Source: Zunongwangia endophytica
Lineage (GTDB): Bacteria; Bacteroidota; Bacteroidia; Flavobacteriales; Flavobacteriaceae
DNA: 64,000 nt
Assembly (NCBI RefSeq): GCF_030409505.1
Contig: NZ_JAUFPZ010000002.1
Span: forward strand, 2,425,501-2,489,500
Reading direction: 5' to 3'
The notes beneath the pieces were generated by a model that saw nothing but the letters and a program-made list of their open reading frames with translations, had not been told where the DNA came from and made no database searches. Shown piece by piece: positions 7,921 to 16,484 of this stretch. Every line of letters begins with the position of its first letter. Positions within the stretch are counted from its first letter, which is position 1. Both the position numbers and the translations under genes were made by a program.

Positions 7921-7943
7921 AGGTTTCTAGCTATCGAATTTAG
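7908..7943 (+). promoter_or_regulatory. Phage promoter-like element P3
   Basis: TGTCC at 7908-7912 is followed by seven T and AAGG. AATTTAG starts at 7937, again 29 nt from the first T. The next start codon, at 7958, lies 50 nt from TGTCC. Confidence 0.45.
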
Positions 7944-7957
7944 CCTAAAATATAAGC

Positions 7958-8788
7958 ATGGGGATCAACATTTCATTAATTGTGAAGCTTCCAAAATTCT
8001 GGAACGAACTAAGCGAAAAGCAGCTGGGTAAAATTGCTGTGGTCATAGAGCATTTTAGAAAATTCTATGAGCTTTATCCTAAAAAGGCTAACACAGCGAT
8101 AAATAGGCTTTACTCGAGAATTTGTAAAATACTGCTTAGCTCCAATAATTTCCTGGTACAATATATTGCCCTGGTGCAAATTCCTCCGGAGGAATATGCA
8201 GATCATGTTGCATTTATAAATAAGGAAAACAATAGGACTGTATTTCCCTCAGCTTTCGAGATTGGTAATGAAGTGCACCACCCTCCGGCAAATAGGATAC
8301 AAAACCTATCGATGGAAGAGTTCAGCTTTGTAGATGCATTGTTTTTTAACTGGAGATTAAAAAACGATGCGAGATATCTCGATTTGATTTGTGCAACGCT
8401 CTACCGAGCTGCCGGATCTCAAAATCCAGATTACGACATTAGGCGACCATTTAATAAAATCATTTTAGAAAAATCTCTTACAAAGTGGCTAAATGTTTCC
8501 GACGAAAAAAAACTGGCCATTGCTTATACTTTTGAAGGCTGTCGAAATCAAATGGTAAAATTATATCCTAATACATTCCCGAAATCCCCAAAGGAAACGA
8601 AGAATACTAAAATTCAGCAAAAGCCCCAATACACTCCTTTCGGTCAGCTGCTCAACTTCAAAATAAATTTTGATCCATCTAAGCTCGAGCAAACCGAGCG
8701 CATGAACATGCACAAGTTTTTAAGCACCTACGAAAATGAATTAGTAAACGATAAAAAAGCAAAGAAAAATGCCAGAACTAACCCATAA
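7958..8788 (+). CDS. Phage protein of unknown function, upstream of the tail genes
   Basis: This 276-residue protein is mostly helical and contains no signal or membrane segment. It has a Trp/Phe-rich middle (around 105-130) and a basic C-terminus. I recognise no named family. It opens the third transcription unit and overlaps the next gene by 20 nt. Its place ahead of the tape measure would fit a tail-assembly or neck protein, but no sequence feature confirms this. Confidence 0.5.
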   Translation: MGINISLIVKLPKFWNELSEKQLGKIAVVIEHFRKFYELYPKKANTAINRLYSRICKILLSSNNFLVQYIALVQIPPEEYADHVAFINKENNRTVFPSAFEIGNEVHHPPANRIQNLSMEEFSFVDALFFNWRLKNDARYLDLICATLYRAAGSQNPDYDIRRPFNKIILEKSLTKWLNVSDEKKLAIAYTFEGCRNQMVKLYPNTFPKSPKETKNTKIQQKPQYTPFGQLLNFKINFDPSKLEQTERMNMHKFLSTYENELVNDKKAKKNARTNP

Positions 8789-9278
8789 AATCACTGTTGA
8801 TTATTTTGAAAATATAAATCTTCAATTAAAGGATTTTCCGGAAAAATCATTTTTCAGGATGGATCTGGAGGAACTTTTCGGTGCTTTTAGAACCGGGATA
8901 AACTTTCCGGCAATGAGCGTGGAATCTCCAGAAGGTGATGGCTCTAAATCTATTCCTGAAAATAGTATTATTGGTCGGTTCTTCGCATTCACGATTTGGC
9001 AAAATCCACAACGTGGTAACTTTGAAGCACAAAACGATATGCTGGATGAATGTGAGCGTATAGGTCTTAAGATCATCGCACGTATGCGTTTAGAATCTAA
9101 GAAACCCAATTCTATTCTTTACAACAAATTCAAAACTTCAACCGTAAGCTGGAAACAATATGGACCTGTCTTTAACGAACAACTATACGGATATAGATTT
9201 CAAGGCACTTTTGAAGGTAACGAACCTTTGAAAGTGAATCCTGAAGATTGGGAAGATCTTAGCATTGCCTGCCCTTAA
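8769..9278 (+). CDS. Phage protein, possible tail completion or terminator protein
   Basis: This 169-residue protein has alternating beta strands and helices. Residues 75-110 (FAFTIWQNPQ, then a helical DMLDECERIGLKIIARM segment) resemble the layout of small neck and tail-terminator proteins. The motif is not specific and I cannot name a family. The gene overlaps its upstream neighbour by 20 nt and ends just before promoter-like element P4. Confidence 0.45.
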   Translation: MPELTHKITVDYFENINLQLKDFPEKSFFRMDLEELFGAFRTGINFPAMSVESPEGDGSKSIPENSIIGRFFAFTIWQNPQRGNFEAQNDMLDECERIGLKIIARMRLESKKPNSILYNKFKTSTVSWKQYGPVFNEQLYGYRFQGTFEGNEPLKVNPEDWEDLSIACP

Positions 9279-9283
9279 ATCGC

Positions 9284-9320
9284 TGTCCTTTTTTAACGGC
9301 CCTATAGCTGCCAATTTTGA
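9284..9320 (+). promoter_or_regulatory. Phage promoter-like element P4
   Basis: TGTCC at 9284-9288 is followed by six T and AACGG. AATTTTG starts at 9313, 29 nt from the first T. The start codon at 9324 is 40 nt from TGTCC, the same distance as at P1. No complementary upstream arm is present, so this is not a terminator. Confidence 0.5.
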
Positions 9321-9323
9321 ATT

Positions 9324-9791
9324 ATGCCAGGAGATATAAAATCAAAAGAAAAAGCAATTGGAAAACGTGCTGCAAGGATAGCCGAGAACTATGTTCACTC
9401 CATCCTAAAGAGCAAGCTTAATATTCATAATAAGGGTGATGCTAATACGGTTCCTATTCTTGAAGCTACCAGGATTACTGCTAAAATGGGTACGCATCGA
9501 CTACTTGGTTTAAACTTTACTTCGAGCAAAGTAGGTTTTATGCTCCATTATGGTGCTGCAGGTGTTCGTGAAGGCGGTAATGTTTACCTAAGAGCTTCGC
9601 GGTACCATAAAGGTGAAACGCTTAGAAAACCGCACCAGGTTAAACTTCCGCAATTTCAATTATTCGATGATATCTATAAAAAATCAGATGCACTCGATTA
9701 TCTAATCGATGCACTTGGCGAAACCAGAACTGACGATGTAATGGCCAAAATCTCCAACCTGGTATTGCAACTTAATACAGAGGATAAATAA
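9324..9791 (+). CDS. Small phage protein ahead of the tape measure gene
   Basis: This 155-residue basic protein has an amphipathic N-terminal helix rich in Lys and Ala, then a beta-rich centre (GLNFTSSKVGFMLHYGAA) and a C-terminal helix. Small proteins with a similar helix-then-sheet layout next to tape measure genes often act in tail completion, but I cannot assign a family. Its stop overlaps the ATG of the tape measure gene (TAATG), so the two are coupled. Confidence 0.5.
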   Translation: MPGDIKSKEKAIGKRAARIAENYVHSILKSKLNIHNKGDANTVPILEATRITAKMGTHRLLGLNFTSSKVGFMLHYGAAGVREGGNVYLRASRYHKGETLRKPHQVKLPQFQLFDDIYKKSDALDYLIDALGETRTDDVMAKISNLVLQLNTEDK

Positions 9792-12307
9792 TGGGTGCAC
9801 AAACTAAAGTATTTAACCTCGCTATTCGTGTAAATGACAAAGAAGTCAAAACCACGATGAACTCTGTAGGTAAAGAACTGCGAGCGCAGCGTGGCTATGT
9901 TCGAAATCTTGAAGAAGGAACAAAGAAGTGGAATGAGGAAAATGCGAAGTTAGCTAAGATGGAGAAAACTTACGATGGCATGAAAACGCGCCAACGTGAG
10001 TTTATCAACCAAACCAAAGAAGGAGAAAAATCCCTTCAGAATAATCGAAAAGCAATTAATCAATTTGGTGAGGCCTTTGGACAGGTAACAGGTGGTATTG
10101 TTACTGGAGACCTTATGATGGTTCAAGAAGGACTTAAAGGAATGCGAACCAGTATTATTGGAGCAACTAAAGCAGCGGTCGCTTTTATCGCCACGCCTTT
10201 AGGGATGGTGCTTGCTGGTTTAGCAGTCGCCATTGGTGCCGTAACTCAATATTTTAGAGATTCCGAAGAAGGCCAGAATGCCTGGAATAAAGTAAGTGCG
10301 GTTACTGGCGTGGTTGTGGGAAACCTAACCGATTTACTTTCCTTTTTAGGGAAAATTATAGTTGATGTGTTTTCGAATCCCAAAGAGACCATCGAAGCTT
10401 TGGGTAGTTTCATAAAAACGAATATAGAAAATCGAATTACAGGTTTAATTAAGTTCTTCCCGAAACTAGGAGAAGCAATTGATCTAGCGCTTAGCGGGAA
10501 TTTTAAAGAAGCTGGAAAAGTTGCATTCGATGCCGTTACACAAATTACAACGGGAGTAGAAAATTTTAGCGATAAAGCGGTAGATGGTTTTAATAGCGCT
10601 AAGGATGCATTAAATGATTACGGCAACGAAATGGCCAGTGAAGTGAAGCGCCAAATGGAGCTGAGTGACATGGCCGCTGAAGCTGATAAAATTGAACGCC
10701 AGTTAATTGTTGATAAAGGCAAGGTTGAAGCACAAGTTGCAGAAGCTAGAAGAAAAGCCAGGGACGAAGAAAACCTCTCTGCGGAAGAACGCCAAAAATT
10801 ACTGAATGAGGCAAAAGCTGCTCAAGACGATCTTTACGAGCGAGAAATTAAAGCAGCTGAAATCCGGCGCCAGATTAAGGCAGAAGAAAATCAATTTTCA
10901 AATTCTACTAAAGAAGATCTTACCGAAGAAGCCGAGCTTACTGCAAAAGTAGATCAACTAAGAAGGCAAAAAGCAGATGCCGGAAGAAATTTAATGCGTG
11001 ATGAGCTAAGGATTAATAACGAATTACTAAAAGCTTCTAAGGACTTAGCTAAAGCAGACCAGAAAAGACTTGATGAACTTGCAAAATTAGAAACCGAATA
11101 CAATAAGAAAAAAGAAGATCGCCTGGCAGATTCTGCCCTTAAACAAGCAGAACTAGAACAAAAAAGAGCCTTAGAAAAAGCGCAGGCATTAGGAGCTGAA
11201 CAGGAGCTAATTGATCAGATTCGGGCAGAGCACCAGATAAAGATCGATGAAGCCAAAGCTGAAGAAGAAGCCAAGGAACTAGAGCGTATGCGCACTTTCG
11301 ATGAAAAGCGCCGAGAATTGGAAAATGAGCTGGAGCTTCAAAAAGCAGAAACTGAAGCTGAAAAAGAAGAGATCCGTCTTGCCCAGGAATTAGAAAAAGA
11401 AGAACTGGCGTGGGAGAAAAAGCTGGAGGAATTTCAAAAAGAAATGGAATTCCTACAAATGACTGAGGAGGAGAAAGCCAAAGTTGAACAAGCTATCAAA
11501 GAATCTCACGAAGCTACAATTAATGGCATCCATGAAAAGTGGAAAAATAAGGAACTAAAAAAAGAGGAAGAAATTGCCCAGGCAAAAAGGCAATTATGGA
11601 GTGACTCTTTAAACGCAGCGATTAATATTGCAGGGCAGGAGACGAAGATCGGACAAGCATTATTAATCGCGAAACAGTTGATAGCAGCCAAAGAAATGGC
11701 GGTTGAACTCGGTTTGTTTCAATCTAAAATGAGCTTAAAAGCAGCCGAAGCGACCGGAGATATTGCAGCTGGTACCGCAAAGACTGCAGCAGTAGGTTTC
11801 CCTCAAAACATACCCTTATTAATTGGTTTTGCAGCTCAGGTTGTTGGTATTGTGGGCGCTATTAGAAATGCTGCGAAAGCAAAAAAAGATGCAAAAACAA
11901 CTGGATTCTTCAATGGCGGGCATACTGGATATAGTGGTCTAGGGTTTATCGATGATTCTGGCCATGAGCCTGTAGGTTATGTACATAAAAATGAATATGT
12001 GATTCCTGAAATTGTGAGGAAAGATCCCGAAATGCCGCAGATCGAGAAATATATTGAGAATAAACGAAGAAAGAAACTTGGTCTTTTCTATAATGGCGGT
12101 CCTACTTCTCCAGAAGAAACGAACCCTGTTAATACTGGTGCCGACTATGCCACCACCTTTATCGCCGCGATTGATCGTCTATTAGAACGTTTAGAAATAC
12201 CGCTAAAGGCAATTGTGACATGGGACTACGAAACCGAACAAAAACGCCAGGCTGCCCAAAAAAAACTAGATAAGATTAAAAGTAAATCTAAAATTAAAAA
12301 TTCATAG
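9791..12307 (+). CDS. Tail tape measure protein
   Basis: This 838-residue protein is the longest of the phage. It has a long charged coiled coil rich in Lys, Glu and Ala (about 290-630), a membrane-like hydrophobic segment at about 129-151 and a second Ala/Gly/Ile-rich hydrophobic stretch near 640-700. This is the usual make-up of a tape measure protein, which sets tail length and helps DNA through the inner membrane. The C-terminal part with FFNGGHTG and GHEPVGYVHKNEYVIP resembles other Bacteroidetes tape measures. A modest length implies a rather short non-contractile or contractile tail. Confidence 0.8.
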   Translation: MGAQTKVFNLAIRVNDKEVKTTMNSVGKELRAQRGYVRNLEEGTKKWNEENAKLAKMEKTYDGMKTRQREFINQTKEGEKSLQNNRKAINQFGEAFGQVTGGIVTGDLMMVQEGLKGMRTSIIGATKAAVAFIATPLGMVLAGLAVAIGAVTQYFRDSEEGQNAWNKVSAVTGVVVGNLTDLLSFLGKIIVDVFSNPKETIEALGSFIKTNIENRITGLIKFFPKLGEAIDLALSGNFKEAGKVAFDAVTQITTGVENFSDKAVDGFNSAKDALNDYGNEMASEVKRQMELSDMAAEADKIERQLIVDKGKVEAQVAEARRKARDEENLSAEERQKLLNEAKAAQDDLYEREIKAAEIRRQIKAEENQFSNSTKEDLTEEAELTAKVDQLRRQKADAGRNLMRDELRINNELLKASKDLAKADQKRLDELAKLETEYNKKKEDRLADSALKQAELEQKRALEKAQALGAEQELIDQIRAEHQIKIDEAKAEEEAKELERMRTFDEKRRELENELELQKAETEAEKEEIRLAQELEKEELAWEKKLEEFQKEMEFLQMTEEEKAKVEQAIKESHEATINGIHEKWKNKELKKEEEIAQAKRQLWSDSLNAAINIAGQETKIGQALLIAKQLIAAKEMAVELGLFQSKMSLKAAEATGDIAAGTAKTAAVGFPQNIPLLIGFAAQVVGIVGAIRNAAKAKKDAKTTGFFNGGHTGYSGLGFIDDSGHEPVGYVHKNEYVIPEIVRKDPEMPQIEKYIENKRRKKLGLFYNGGPTSPEETNPVNTGADYATTFIAAIDRLLERLEIPLKAIVTWDYETEQKRQAAQKKLDKIKSKSKIKNS

Positions 12308-12309
12308 AA

Positions 12310-14250
12310 ATGCCAGATAACCCACATGAAGGCTACGAATTAGGACTAAACCCAAGAAGCCTTTCTATTAAGTATAAAAAGTTTTCGGGAGTAATTCCAA
12401 ATGAGATGGTGGCCTTATTATGGCGGTACACAGTCGAGGATAATGTAGAAATTCTGGATGCGCCTCAATGGCTCTTTGTTATACTCGAAGAGATTTGGAG
12501 ATTAGACAGTGGTAAAGTAGGAAGATCCGATTATAAGATTGCTATAAATGAAAATATAGCTAACAATCTGGCACCGGGAAATTATTCCGCTGATATCAAA
12601 ATAAGAGGAACAGTCTCCAGCAATTTAATCTTAGGAGGTAGGCCTTTAACATATACACTTCAGATAAATTTAACGATTCTAGAAGGTACTCGATTAGATA
12701 TCGATAACAGAAGTTTTAAATTTGAATATAGGCGAGGACAGAACCCACCCGCATCTCAATTTCTTCGTGTAACAAGCGAAAAAAACTGGCAGATCGTATC
12801 CGATCAACAATGGCTTAGATTCTCCCCTGAAACAGGCCAGGGAAATACTTTGGTCACGGTAACGGCAGATCCGGCAGGAATTACGACTACTACAAACCGG
12901 GCTAATTACGTGGTAAGCGATGGTGATGTACAGATACAAGGAGTTTCATTTCTCTATATTTTTGGAAGCACAGGACAGGATTATATCAATGCGAGTAAAG
13001 AACTTATCACTTTCGCTGCAAACTATCAGGAAACAGTATCACTATCACAAAGATTTCAAATAGATTCTTCGATGAATACCCAAATTTCTACGAGCGTATC
13101 CTGGTTAGAGGTTAATCCGGTAAACAATATGAGTGGTGTTAGAGAAATCGAAGTAACAACAATAAATACTGAGTTACTTGAAATAGGCAGCTATAATGCC
13201 GTAATAGAAATTGAGGGTTCTAATTTTGGTTCTGTATTTATAGATGTCGTTTTAGACATTGTAGAACAGATTACTCAAGGATTAGAATCAGGTAAATTAT
13301 ATTATGCGGGAGATCGAAATAAAATACAGCTTGGCAATGCACAGCAAAATGCAGAGATCTACTTAAATTTTATTACCTCCGGAACTCTTCAAACACAAAG
13401 ATATACAAGGCGGACACCGTATTTTCGCAATACCGCCAGTATAATAATCGGCCAAGAAACCGAAACTCTTTTACGTCCTCAAAACTTGCCAACGCTCAAT
13501 ACACAAAATTATATACCAGTAATTCCTATTCGCTATGACTTTAAGGTATTTGATAAGCAAATGGGACAACAATTGAGAAAAGAACGGGCCGATTATTCTA
13601 ATATACTTTTTCTTAATGGCAATCGTCCGTTAAGCAATAGCCTTTGTTACATACCTGAGATTCTTACAATTCCAAATGATGGAATTTTAGCACTTTCATG
13701 GGTAGCAGGAGAAATGATCGATGTTATAGAAATAGCTGGTGATATTCAAAGTCTATTGCCGGTAACAGTAACCGGGAAAGTACAGAGTTTTATTTTTAAT
13801 GCCAGTGATTTTTCACTTTCTACAGGACAAAGTTTTCAAATTAAATGTGGGCAGCTCTCCATTCAAGTAATAATTAAACCAGCAGATTTACCTACAACAC
13901 ACTTAATATGGTTGAATGAATGGGATTGTCCGGAAATTTTTAATTGCGACGGCATCTTCAAAATTATCGATGAAGAAGAAAGTACCATAGCTACACGTAA
14001 TAGAGACGGTAAAGAATATAGCACTATAGTTGAAGTACAAGAGCCACAGGATTTTGAAGTTGGTACCGGGAATATCTACAGCGAAGAAGAAGTACAACAT
14101 CTAGCCACTATACTTCGATCAAAGCGGGTTTGGATTCAGCATGGCCAGAAGCGCTGGGAAGTTCTAAGAGATTTTCGAAACCTGGTAACTTCTGAAACCA
14201 GGAGGCATAACAGAAATTTTAATCTAAAATTCAATCTAGCTACTAAATGA
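12310..14250 (+). CDS. BACON-domain phage tail protein
   Basis: This 646-residue protein contains at least one clear BACON-type Ig-like domain at about residues 130-205, with the typical NWQIVSDQQWLRFSPETGQG and VTVTADPAG motifs. A divergent copy at about 10-125 (APQWLFV, then NLAPGNYSADI) and another at about 220-320 (VSWLEVNP, then GSYNAVIEI) are likely. BACON domains are frequent in Bacteroidetes glycan-binding proteins and in crAss-like phage tails. The last 300 residues are beta-rich without a recognised family. It lies between the tape measure and the final tail gene, so it is probably a distal tail or adhesion component. Its end overlaps the next gene by 4 nt. Confidence 0.7.
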   Translation: MPDNPHEGYELGLNPRSLSIKYKKFSGVIPNEMVALLWRYTVEDNVEILDAPQWLFVILEEIWRLDSGKVGRSDYKIAINENIANNLAPGNYSADIKIRGTVSSNLILGGRPLTYTLQINLTILEGTRLDIDNRSFKFEYRRGQNPPASQFLRVTSEKNWQIVSDQQWLRFSPETGQGNTLVTVTADPAGITTTTNRANYVVSDGDVQIQGVSFLYIFGSTGQDYINASKELITFAANYQETVSLSQRFQIDSSMNTQISTSVSWLEVNPVNNMSGVREIEVTTINTELLEIGSYNAVIEIEGSNFGSVFIDVVLDIVEQITQGLESGKLYYAGDRNKIQLGNAQQNAEIYLNFITSGTLQTQRYTRRTPYFRNTASIIIGQETETLLRPQNLPTLNTQNYIPVIPIRYDFKVFDKQMGQQLRKERADYSNILFLNGNRPLSNSLCYIPEILTIPNDGILALSWVAGEMIDVIEIAGDIQSLLPVTVTGKVQSFIFNASDFSLSTGQSFQIKCGQLSIQVIIKPADLPTTHLIWLNEWDCPEIFNCDGIFKIIDEEESTIATRNRDGKEYSTIVEVQEPQDFEVGTGNIYSEEEVQHLATILRSKRVWIQHGQKRWEVLRDFRNLVTSETRRHNRNFNLKFNLATK

Positions 14251-16031
14251 TCTATCTACAAACAGAAACCTTCCAAATCGATATTAGTCGTTTTGGAGTT
14301 AGCCTTAATGAAGAGAGTGATTTATTTACAGATAGTGTAAATAAAAATTATTCTTTGCCCTTTACTGTAGAAGGTGACGCAGAATTACTGGCAAAATTAG
14401 GTCTGGCACATTTAGAGAATGTTACCGAAATCGATGTGCAGATACCATGTCGATTAATACTTCCTACCAGGCATTATAAAGCAAATCTTTTTATTGGCGA
14501 GATAGAAGGTTATAGGATAGAGTGTACAATCACCTATGGTGATGAAGATCTTACTGTTTATGATGTAGAATTGAAAAACTTGCCCTGGCCACAAATCGTA
14601 ACTCCAGATCTTCGACAATATGCCAGATCTACTAACAGAAAAAAATGGCCAGATACCGCATTTAATTTTCCTATGGTTTGGAAACCCAAAATCGCAGAGG
14701 ATGATAATTACGAGGCTTTTGAAGGGTATATTAATAATTATAAAGATTACGGTTATGTAGAGAATGTAATAGATACTAGCGGAGAGGAAACGCGTTATTT
14801 AAACAAAAATGTGATGGCACCAATGCCCTACCTTCTTGAAATTGTAAGATTCATTTTTGCACAAGAAGGTAAAACAGTCTTTGGCAAAGCAATCGATCAT
14901 CCAGATTTGAAACGTGCGCTCTATATACCCGAAACTTATCTTGAAAAATTTCGCGGTAGTGAATATCAAAGCTGGTCGTTTGTGGAACCATCCAGACAGA
15001 AAAATGAAAATTTAAAATCGTATAGCGTATACGAGCGAATATTATCCCCTACCGAAATTGGGAGTTTTGAAATTGATTTTTCTATAAGTTTAGATCCTGT
15101 ACAGGCACGTTATTTTGAATTTAATATATATCGCCAGGATTCAATTTCTAACGAGCGAACGCTTTTAAAAGAAGCGCGATCAACAAGCAATCGAGTAAAA
15201 TTAGATGATAAATTTTCTATTACTATAGAAGAAAAAACACAATTTGATAAAATTGTTGTAGAGCTGATTTTGGAAAACCAAAATCAATCTATAGCAAATT
15301 TTAATAACTTTGAATATAGTTTTAAGGGAGGCCGCTTAAATCAATTCCCTACGGCATTTAGCCTTGCTAATTTTGTACCAGATATGACGGCCGGGGAATA
15401 TATTAATTTGATTAAGAACTGGCTTAATTTGGATATTGATATACAGGAACGCTTTGTAATTATTAATTTCGCTCAAAAATCGGTATTAGAAAGAACATCT
15501 AGAGACCACTCTCATCTTGATGATCCTAAAAAGAAATTTACGCATAATTCTAATCGTTTTTATAAGATTAGTTATGCGAACGGAGAAACTTATTTTTATA
15601 ACAAAAACGGCCGGGTATATTCAGACCAGATCGAAGAAGGAACCGAGGAAATTGAAATCGAATTAGATTTACAACCGGCATTGGTAGAACCAAACAAAGG
15701 AGTTACCACAGCCATAGCTCCAAAAGAAACTAGCGATCTCGATTTTTGTCTATATGATGGCGTAAATGTAAATGGCTTGCCAACATGTGCAGAAAATATT
15801 AGCCGAACTTTATCACTAGATAATGTAGGAAATAATTTTTGGGTAAACTGGTTATGGTTTCGGATTCACTCAAAAAGCTTTAAAGATAGTTTTGAATGCT
15901 CCCCACAGGAAATTTACGAGTTAAAGGAATTAAGCTATAAGTACAACGAGCTACACTTAATCAAAAAGCTATCGAAAAAATATCAATCGGAGAAAGTGAT
16001 GAAGGTTGAAGTGGAGAGTGAGAGCTTTTAA
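14247..16031 (+). CDS. Phage tail protein, probable tail hub or baseplate component
   Basis: This 594-residue protein begins with strands and loops (TFQIDISRFGVSL, NKNYSLPFTVEGDAELL) similar to Bacteroidetes prophage proteins that follow the tape measure. Residues 370-400 (GEYINLIKNWLNLDIDI) suggest a hub-like fold. It is the last structural gene of the rightward late unit. No enzyme motif is visible. The specific role is inferred from its position after the BACON-domain protein. Confidence 0.55.
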   Translation: MIYLQTETFQIDISRFGVSLNEESDLFTDSVNKNYSLPFTVEGDAELLAKLGLAHLENVTEIDVQIPCRLILPTRHYKANLFIGEIEGYRIECTITYGDEDLTVYDVELKNLPWPQIVTPDLRQYARSTNRKKWPDTAFNFPMVWKPKIAEDDNYEAFEGYINNYKDYGYVENVIDTSGEETRYLNKNVMAPMPYLLEIVRFIFAQEGKTVFGKAIDHPDLKRALYIPETYLEKFRGSEYQSWSFVEPSRQKNENLKSYSVYERILSPTEIGSFEIDFSISLDPVQARYFEFNIYRQDSISNERTLLKEARSTSNRVKLDDKFSITIEEKTQFDKIVVELILENQNQSIANFNNFEYSFKGGRLNQFPTAFSLANFVPDMTAGEYINLIKNWLNLDIDIQERFVIINFAQKSVLERTSRDHSHLDDPKKKFTHNSNRFYKISYANGETYFYNKNGRVYSDQIEEGTEEIEIELDLQPALVEPNKGVTTAIAPKETSDLDFCLYDGVNVNGLPTCAENISRTLSLDNVGNNFWVNWLWFRIHSKSFKDSFECSPQEIYELKELSYKYNELHLIKKLSKKYQSEKVMKVEVESESF

Positions 16032-16078
16032 TGTTACATAAATATTGATTCGGGAATTTAATTTTGAAAAATGTAACA
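16032..16078. repeat. 8-bp inverted repeat upstream of the XRE gene, candidate operator
   Basis: TGTTACAT (16032-16039) and ATGTAACA (16071-16078) are perfect inverted copies about 31 nt apart, between the late tail gene and the XRE promoter box. Such dyads often bind the regulator of the next gene. Binding by the XRE protein is an inference. Confidence 0.35.
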
Positions 16079-16097
16079 AAAATATTATATTTAAATA

Positions 16098-16105
16098 TAT
16101 ATTTG
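16098..16105 (+). promoter_or_regulatory. Flavobacterial -7 box for the XRE-ImmA-PIN cassette
   Basis: TATATTTG matches TAnnTTTG and is followed by CACC, a context often seen in flavobacterial promoters. It lies 37 nt before the XRE start codon. No well-spaced TTG -33 box was found. Confidence 0.55.
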
Positions 16106-16142
16106 CACCGCTTTTCAAGAGCGAAAATTAGCATATACGATT

Positions 16143-16484
16143 ATGAAAGAAATCATTGCACGTAATTTTAAACTTTTACGAAATAAATTGGGTATAACTC
16201 AAATCGAAATGGCTGAGTACCTTGATTTATCTTCAAGAGAAGTTATAAGCTATTATGAAAATGGAGATAGAGATATCCCATTAGATATTTTAGAAAAATG
16301 TTGCAACCTATTTGGCGTTGAATTAATAGAATTATTTGAAGAGAATGAAGCCAAAGTAAAGACCAATATTCATTTTGCATTCCGAGCCGATGATCTGGAA
16401 AAAGAAGATTTAAAATCAATAGCTGATTTCAAAGAAATAATGAAGAATTATGGTCGAATGAAACAATTAATGAATCGTGGCTAA
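16143..16484 (+). CDS. XRE-family transcriptional regulator
   Basis: This 113-residue protein has an N-terminal helix-turn-helix of the Cro/C1 (XRE) type at about residues 5-60 (NKLGITQIEMAEYLDLSSRE, with SYYENGDRDIP after it). The C-terminal acidic-helical part is probably for dimerisation or contact with the protease encoded next. It overlaps the ImmA-like gene by 8 nt. XRE plus COG2856 pairs regulate mobile elements (ImmR-ImmA of ICEBs1) and have been proposed as toxin-antitoxin modules. Own promoter box and nearby inverted repeat suggest autoregulation. Confidence 0.85.
   Translation: MKEIIARNFKLLRNKLGITQIEMAEYLDLSSREVISYYENGDRDIPLDILEKCCNLFGVELIELFEENEAKVKTNIHFAFRADDLEKEDLKSIADFKEIMKNYGRMKQLMNRG

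Noticed and set aside
16062..16066. TTTTG as the -33 box of the cassette promoter
   Set aside because: It lies 31 nt before the TATATTTG box, too far for the usual 17-23 nt spacing.
16143..16484. XRE protein as the main lysogeny repressor of this phage
   Set aside because: It lies beyond the late genes with its own protease and PIN genes and far from any early promoter region. An accessory module is more likely, though early genes are outside the window and this cannot be excluded.
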